Source: Stictocephala bisonia (lineage: Eukaryota > Arthropoda > Insecta > Hemiptera > Membracidae). From it: a stretch of DNA of 64,000 nt. Shown one piece after another: positions 56,946 to 64,000 of the stretch; the first letter of the stretch is position 1; the number at the start of each line of letters is the position of its first letter. The notes beneath the pieces are model-generated. The model was not told the DNA's origin. It saw only the letters and a list, made by a program, of their open reading frames with translations, and did no database searches. The position numbers were made by a program, and so were the translations under genes. The stretch is taken from NCBI GenBank assembly GCA_035578905.1, contig JAQJVL010002654.1, forward strand, positions 1 to 64,000. The letters run 5' to 3'.

Positions 56946-58079
56946 TATAATTCTTAAACAAAATAAATCCTAAATTATATATTTCTTAGAGAGCAATCTG
57001 AAAACAAATTTGTTCCAGCACTTGAATTTTAATTCACTTAAAACATTGTTTACGTTTTTTTTCAATTTGTTTTAACGTTCTAATTTATTTATTTTTTGTT
57101 CAATCTATCGATTTTATATTGTTAAAATTGAGTTTTTATGACGAATATTGGTTCGGCTAATTCATACTACCGTGACTCGTGCTTATTTCCTTACTTGTAG
57201 CATCTTGTTTTAGTGTTTTCTTACTTTATATTGTTTTATAATTAAACGTGTGTATTTATATTTGTTGTGTTATGTTGTATTTTCCCATTATAATGAAGTT
57301 GTAAAAGAACCATTACTATTTTTTTTTAATTCCCTGTATTAATTTTCATGCTGGAAATATATTTTTCATTCGTTTATAAAATTCATAAAAATTTAAAGAA
57401 ATAACTTATTTTAGTTTATGTTATGTATCAAGTTCTGTTAGGGGTTTTAAAGAGTAATATAAAATAAATAGATATGGCCTCTATATAGGCAATCAATATA
57501 GACTATGTCAAGGCCGAAGTAGGAAACAAGCGAAGCGAATTTCTCGCCATATTTGTGGGAACAGGCGAACTATGACCAAAAACTAAGAGTGATTATTTCT
57601 TCTCAAACAACTCAGATAAACAATACTAAAAATGGAATGGAGGCACCCTTTTTTATTCTTAAAACCAATATTATCCATCCGCATATTAAAGTAAGTTAAA
57701 ATAACAAGTACATTTTAGGTATAGGCCTACTGATAATAAATTTGCGACGCTTAACATATTCTTAAAAAAACATATTTGTCTTATTATATTTAGAACATTT
57801 ACTGCCCAGGCGCAGAGATACAAGATGGTACTACACATAGAGTCGGCACTTGTAGCGCAGTGCTGTAACCCACCTACTTGGGGATAAAGTGTTGAGGAGA
57901 TTGTAGACAATAGGTTCTATGCTCAGTCCTCTTAGTACCAACATGGCGTTCGCTCAATGGTTGCCATCAACGTGAACACTACTAGATAAATCTGAGGTGA
58001 CCATGTTGAGTGGTAGTCAAGGTTCGGATATTGTGTAGGGAAGAGAACTGAGTGTTGTGGGCTTGTCAGTAAACTGAAA
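56946..58079. other. No gene recognised
   Basis: AT-rich, then less so from 57780 (CGCAGTGCTGTAACCCACC). No exon signature found. Confidence 0.35.
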
Positions 58080-58290
58080 ATCAGACCAGTACTACGTGGT
58101 TCGGATTCCACGTAAAGCTGTAGGTCCCATAGTTACCCTGGATATTGCGTTATTGATAAATAGGTAATTCTCAGGAACAGTCGACCGTAGTTAGTAATAA
58201 TGACTACACTTGTTCATCTATACTAATCACACTCATTCGCCCCTCATATTCGCCCATATATCTACGATCGGTGTCTTAATAATGAATAAA
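58080..58290 (+). repeat. SINE copy with tRNA-type B box
   Basis: GTGGTTCGGATTCCACG (B-box-like) at about 58098, then AGTCGACCGTAGTTAGTAAT, CGCCCATATATCTACGATCG and GTGTCTTAATAATGAATAAA. This is the most complete 5' part of the family in the window. Confidence 0.65.
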
Positions 58291-58750
58291 ACGAATTATA
58301 AAAATAAATATTTGAAGAACGAACCTCCAGTAGCCAAGCATGCAACAAGTGAGGTTACGGGTTTAGATAACGTTAATAGAGTCCAAAGCTGTTATTAAAC
58401 TCAGCTAACATGGTTAAGTAGTAGTTATTTTTATCTGTCGCAATATTCACCTTAGAAAACGTTGCAGAATTGGCGTAAATGGCGTAGAACTATATTTTCA
58501 TTACGTTTCTTTGTTTTAAAACACGTAACATATTAAAACATTAGTATCTCATTTGTTATAATAATTTACCAGTTTTATATTCAGTAATTAAAAATATCAA
58601 TTACATTAATTTGAATATTATGCATTATATTACTTCAAATATTTTATTTTCTTTTTAAACACAATTATAGATTATAACAAACTCGTAGACGATATTATTT
58701 TATTGTGCTCTACATTCTATCTTTTGCAATGTTTATTTTTTAGTTATTTT

Positions 58751-58985
58751 GTCGGCCGTTAACGAGTTGCGCGCAATCTTACCTGCTTTAATTGGGGTGT
58801 CCCAGGGAGGACCCAAACCAGTGCTCAAGTTGCGCACAATGCCGATTTTAGGTAGGCCGTCCAGTCTTGGCCGCTCAAAAAGTCAACTTAGACTACAAGC
58901 TGTACTAAAGAAATATTTCCGTAAATATCACAGCTCACCACAAATACCTTAAATTGTCACTGGTATGATTCCAAATATCACTAAA
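58751..58985 (+). repeat. Dispersed repeat, copy A
   Basis: GGCCGTTAACGAGTTGCGCG, CCAGTCTTGGCCGCTCAAAA and AAATATTTCCGTAAATATCACA recur at 63333-63540 in the same orientation. Short open frames differ between copies, so it is non-coding. Confidence 0.85.
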
Positions 58986-59885
58986 TTAAAAAGTAAAATT
59001 CAAGAGTAAATCAGAATCATTATTACATAATACATTTAATTCAATAAATATTATTTATCACTATGTCATGACTATGAAAATCAACCAGGTTGGAAAATAT
59101 ACTTCCATCGTCAAACGTATACATTTTTGCTACATAACTTTTAACTGTACATCGTACACCTCCAGTATTCTTAGTCTGTACACATAATTTTCCTAACAAA
59201 TCTGTTATTGTAACCATTAAAATCTACGAAAGGTTTTTCCTTTTCCCTAATATTGTTTTCAATAGCAAATAAAAAAATACGTTAACCGTAAATTAAGTAA
59301 AAAAAAATAAATAAAAACACTATCAACAGCTAATAAATACTTCACTTCTCATAAACAAAACAGCACACAGCAAAATTTAAAATAACCTATCACCAGAGGA
59401 TGAGAGTAAACTGACTATCCTTTCAGGATGTGGAAGGGATGACGTCACGGAATTCCAAAATAAACTGGACTTAGATGACGTCCCAAGAAGAGTGAAATGG
59501 TGGTATACGCAAAACAGGAAATAAGGGCACTGATAACTGATGGCATTCACGGAAGGTGAATGTAACATATTTTAGCAAAATTGTTCAATTCTATAGAAAA
59601 ACATTTCTAGAGGTTCAAGGGTACTTTGAAGGTAATTAAAAATGACTGATAATGTAATTCTTTCCAAGTATAATTTAAATGTTATGGTCGTTGTATACAA
59701 AACATATGTTGACCTTTAGTTACTTCATATTATCAATGATAATTATACAACATCATTATACAAACAAAACGAAACATAGGTAACATTCATTGATGAAAAT
59801 TATATTGTTTGACATTTGTAGCCATGGTCTTACGAAACCGAAATCGATCATAAAAACATAAAAAAATATTGCTAAGTGGTGTCTT

Positions 59886-59937
<52 letters not shown>

Positions 59938-60320
59938 ATATATATATATATAGAGGACAGGCTTGTTTATTTTACTGGCCACTATCAATGTCATTTTATT
60001 GAAAAATCGATATATGGCCATTCAGTTGCCGACAATCGACTTTTTATATTTTAATTCATGCGAAGGAAGATCAAGGTCAACTACGTAATTTTTGCGAGGA
60101 TAGTGTTTTTTTATTTCCTCTATACGCCTTATTTTTTTTTTATAAAAACAGCCATTCTTTTGAACTAATATTTCACTTCTTTAAAGACTATATAAATTAA
60201 ATAAAAGAATGCAAATATAATTGTAATATACAGTTTAATAACAGATACTTTCAGTATTTTTATTCGCAAAGTAATATTTTGTAAGTACATTTCTTTCATG
60301 AGTTAAAACATGTTTTGGTA
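58986..60320. other. No gene recognised; TA microsatellite
   Basis: (TA)n at about 59887-59951. Otherwise AT-rich without exon signals. Confidence 0.5.
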
Positions 60321-61990
60321 ATTGTAACGGACAGGACACTCTGAGGAAGTATGGCCTGACATTAATTTTGATAGAGAATTTCTGCTCAATTCATGAATGA
60401 AGATTTTTAATTAAAAAAACACTTGTTTCATAATATCTTAAATTTAACAATGCCTATCATTCTCTAGTGATACAAAATTAAATTTCTTAATATTAATTAT
60501 TTTTCCATGTAACGGACGGAACACTCCTGTGTAACGGACGTGACAAGTTCACTTTACCTTGTTTTATATTCTTTAGTTCTTGCAATTTCAAAGTTTGAAG
60601 TGGTTATATTTAAATCAATATAGTATTAGTAAAGAAACAAAAACTGTTAAACAAAAATTTCCATTTTAATTGTAGTCATGAATAACAAAATACAATAAAC
60701 TATTTTTACTGACTTTCATTAATAGACTAAATTTTATTGTACAAACACTGAATATTTTACATCTCAACAAGAAGGGCTTTGTACCCTTACCCTCAAAATG
60801 TTTAGTGAGTACAATAAATATTGAATATTGAGTACAATAAGTATAATAAATTGAAGGTAAATTTACATAATATTTAAAAACGCACACATTATGTTGCATC
60901 TCTTATATAGGTAGTTCGTGATCAGGGTGGATTTGATACAATTTTCTTTTAGAAACATTACAATCATTGTTATCTGTTTTTGACAATTCTTATCCTTTAT
61001 TAATAGTAATTAAAATATGGATTTTTTTGTACCAAGCTAAGCTTTGTTCCAATATTTGCATTTTTTACAGATTAGTCCCTCATTTTCTTATTTTTGTTTT
61101 TGTATTATTTTTCCTGAAGCTTCATGACAAAATGTTATTCTTTTCATAAAAATAAAGAACCATTTCTTTCTTTCCTCTTTAATTAAACATTCTAGTATGC
61201 TATTTCTTTAGATTGGACTAATAAAACCAATCTAGAATTTATAGTGTTGTTGATGAACTGCTAGAGATTACAGCCAGCTTTTTAATTGGACTGTGAGGAA
61301 GTGAACACTTAATGTTGTCAACAGCCTTTCTTAAAGTATGACTATATGAATGAGAACCAAGCATGTTCAATCTATTACTTTCCAATGTCTCTCTTGACTT
61401 TTTTCTTGGGCTGTTTAATTTTTTTTCAAAGATGCTGTTTTACTCTATACTCTTCCATCATCTTAGTATTGGAAATCTTTCTTACTTTTTCAACATTTAT
61501 TTAAGCTTTCTTTTCTTTCACTATCCTTATCTAAGTCATCTCCCCATTGCTTCTGATTTTGCCTTTTTGTGCACATGATCTTTCCATCAAGTTTTTGAGA
61601 AAAGGGGCCATCCCCGAAAGGAATATAAGGAACTTAGTTCTGCATTTACACTAACAATTGTTGGGACTTGTACCTTGATTTACAACTAATCGTTTTTTTC
61701 TGTCTAATATGCTTGTTTAAATTAATTCATATCCATAAAAGTTAATTTGTTACACCATTATTTCAGAAGACAATTTTAGAAGTCATTTAGAGTCTATGAA
61801 CTTTAAATCTTTAAAAAAATGTTCATTTAAATAAGAATAGTCATTTCTAGTCATAAAAAGTGGGCTTACACTTATACTCAATAGCATATAATTTTGGTAA
61901 CGTAAATTTATATCATTTAACTGTTTAAGATGTATTCCTAATGCTAGATATTATTTGTCCCATCCGTTACATGTTCTGTCCGTTAAACAA
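60321..61990. repeat. Region bracketed by inverted TAACGGAC motifs
   Basis: GTAACGGACAGGACAC (about 60327), TGTAACGGACGGAACAC (60510) and TGTAACGGACGTGACAAG (60532) on +; the complements CATCCGTTACATGTTCTGTC and CCGTTA at 61966-61985. The arrangement may be the subterminal repeats of a non-autonomous DNA transposon. No terminal duplication could be fixed. Confidence 0.35.
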
Positions 61991-62224
61991 AAAAACTAAA
62001 CAAAATTAATTTTTTAAATTATGTTTTAAATCAAAGTAAATATATAACATATGCAACCTTTATTTCCCAAATTTGCAATAATCCAAAATAATAATCCAAA
62101 ATCTTTAGTAATATAAAACTTGTAACTCATCTTAAAAATATATTCTGTTCATGTAAATGCTGATGAACCTCAGAGTGTTATACCATTGATTTCACTATAC
62201 ATAGAAGATAGTTCCATCCAATGT

Positions 62225-62510
62225 TAAATTTTGAGGCACAGAATATGGGAGCGACCCGTGCTGCAACCTGTCGTCAATCAAGTTAAAGAGGTCGAAATTG
62301 CCTCCAGTTTCGACTGTTCGGTTGCACAACCTGGGAGCAGTAAAGGAAACTAATCACTCCCTCCCATTCTCTCATTCTCGCTCGTCCGGACTGTCGCCAC
62401 TGCACCTGTCCTACTGTCGCCGATTGGCCTTGATAGTGGGTCAAAGTGGGAATTATTCCTTGCTGTGCTATGTCTTGCACGGAAAGAAATCGCAATCTTT
62501 TATTTAGGCC
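62225..62510. other. GC-richer, CpG-containing patch
   Basis: GGGAGCGACCCGTGCTGC, CTCGCTCGTCCGGACTGTCGCC, TCCTACTGTCGCCGATTGG. Open frames of about 70 codons on both strands without motif. It could be a promoter or first exon, but nothing confirms that. Confidence 0.3.
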
Positions 62511-62814
62511 ATAAGGGTTTGTGAATATGAAAAATGTTAGGAGAAATTTTTTTTGTTATTTTATCAATGTAAATAACAGTGTGTTACAGATGTTTAGTTA
62601 AAACATTATGCATTATCTAAAATGATGTAAATACTACGTATTGTAAGTTTATTGATATTTTAAGTAATTGTATATTTAGAAGTAGCAAGAAAAATGGTGG
62701 TAGTTCTAAATTGTTAAAGGCTAAGTTGTTAAGTCCCTGAATAACACCAACATTTTATATAAGCACATACCAAACATTTTATATAAATTTGAGAGACGTA
62801 AAAAATTATATAAA

Positions 62815-63165
62815 ATTTCTACGAAAAGACCATATGACAGTTTTTCAAAATTATTTTGCAAAATGTACTAATGAATTAAATAATGTGATCAATTTTACAA
62901 AAAAAAAAAAAAAAAAAAAAAAATTATTATTCAACATTATAAGAAAACTGTAAAGGTGATGTATCTGAGCAGTGGAAGGTAATAAATAACTTGACAAGTG
63001 GGTTTTCAAAGAAAATAGTTGAGCTAATTGAATTGCCAAACGGCGAAGTTATGCGTGAGCCTTCTTCCGTCATTGATAAGATAAACAATCACCTTATCAC
63101 AATCCAGTCTAGCCGTCCAGACGTGTACATTCCAATACCCTTCCACCTTTACGTACGTTTTTACC
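62815..63165 (+). pseudogene. LINE fragment, linker before the reverse transcriptase
   Basis: In shifted frames: HMTVFQNYFAKCTNELNNVI, then after an A25-type run SEQWKVINNLTSGFSK, VELIELPNGEVMREPS, IDKINNHLITI. This matches the region between endonuclease and RT of jockey/CR1-type LINEs (WK-x-IN, LPNG-x-x, INNHF). No RT palm follows. The poly(A) at about 62900-62922 is an internal expansion. Confidence 0.55.
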
Positions 63166-63332
63166 ACTTCTTAGATTAACCACTAAGATCATTATCCGAT
63201 CGAGCCCCGGCCCGGAGGTGTCCGGAGAGAGTGTACTGTATAAACTTTTAAGGACAACACAACATGAGTGTGCAAAGTTCTGCTTAAACTGCTTAAACCG
63301 AAAATCGTGTAATAGGCCTACCTCACTCTCTG

Positions 63333-63540
63333 GCCGTTAACGAGTTGCGCGCCCAACTCTTGCGATGTCCCAAGAAGGCCCCAAACCAGTACTCGAGTTG
63401 CGCGCAATACCGATCTCAGGTAGTCTGTCCAGTCTTGGCCGCTCAAAAATGCAACTTAGACATCAAGCTGTGATATAGAAATATTTCCGTAAATATCACA
63501 ATCCGCCAAAAATAACTTGAATATTCACTGGTCTGATTCC
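63333..63540 (+). repeat. Dispersed repeat, copy B
   Basis: Second copy of the unit at 58751-58985, about 80-85 percent alike by eye. Confidence 0.85.
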
Positions 63541-63744
63541 GAATAGCACCAAACTTATACTAAAAAATAAGCACATATCTGCTTATATTCTGTTACTATT
63601 AAATTACAATAATTTTTAAACATGTATAGCCTATATTACTCCCCACAGTTCTAGAGTTGAAGTGTTTGGTTATTAAAAAAAGGTCTCTGTTCTTCTACTT
63701 AGGATTAATTTATCTAATTTGAAAGTGTATGCTTATCATTAATA

Positions 63745-63749
<5 letters not shown>

Positions 63750-63792
<43 letters not shown>
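63750..63792. repeat. (TA)n microsatellite
   Basis: About 20 TA units. Confidence 0.95.
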
Positions 63793-63797
<5 letters not shown>

Positions 63798-64000
63798 TCA
63801 ATTTGAAACCATACTATTACAGTTCAAAATATGCGCAAAACCCAAATTTACATATTATTTTTTAACTATATTATTGTTTATTTGTAATAGTTATTTGTTT
63901 ATATAGTTTTGTTGGTTCTTGGCATTGTTTGTTCTGTTCATTCTCAGTTGTGTAAATAAGTCATATTCGAATTGTTATAATTAAAAACGCCACAGAGTGC

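Noticed and set aside
59869..60054. 61-codon open frame with IYIYI repeats
   Set aside because: Translation of a TA microsatellite.
61363..61578. 71-codon Phe/Leu-rich open frame, membrane-like
   Set aside because: T-rich low-complexity DNA; no homology motif or splice sites.

Overview
This window is eukaryotic nuclear DNA: AT-rich, intron-containing and crowded with transposons. The mix of element types (hAT, piggyBac, Helitron, Harbinger and LINE remnants, tRNA-derived SINEs) and a glycine/tyrosine-rich secreted protein of the insect cuticle type point to an insect. A hemipteran is my guess, but the sequence alone does not prove it. Only two host genes can be supported with their splice sites.

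Host gene 1 (+ strand, about 7.8-24.4 kb) is a homologue of HMMR, the spindle-associated coiled-coil protein. Five exons join in phase: 7831-7988, 11538-11662, 20166-22268, 22895-23084 and 24208-24366. The start codon exon is not visible and is probably upstream of the window. Its introns hold an internally deleted piggyBac, a SINE, inverted-repeat elements, two hAT elements and a 32-bp minisatellite. Host gene 2 (- strand, 44528-42493) encodes a small secreted Gly/Tyr-rich protein in at least two exons. Its intron is filled by a 93-bp tandem repeat that stays open as a reading frame on both strands.

The most remarkable object is a non-LTR retrotransposon on the - strand at about 595-6840. 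Ahead of the usual endonuclease and reverse transcriptase it carries, in 5' to 3' order, a methyl-CpG-binding domain, a SENP8-like (Ulp1/C48) cysteine protease, an SGNH esterase and a TARG1/OARD1-like macro domain. Nearly all its frameshifts sit at or near homopolymers, so it is either a recently decayed copy or a copy with assembly indels. Upstream of it is a second, intact SGNH-hydrolase ORF (7756-7100), ending 75 bp from an HMMR exon.

Other mobile elements were bounded by their ends. hAT elements with exact 8-bp target duplications lie at 15052-18427, 18666-18990, 33377-34550 and 46994-51753 (the last with a broken two-exon transposase). piggyBac-type elements lie at 8044-10323 (CTAA duplication), 27330-27979 and 28375-29057 (both TTAA). 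Helitrons end at 26014, 29265 and 29718, and one of them contains a nested piggyBac MITE. A Harbinger transposase fragment, two LINE fragments, a decayed multi-exon transposon-like gene at 31.6-35.1 kb, a dispersed SINE family and several minisatellites make up much of the rest. From about 52 kb to the end I find no convincing host gene.
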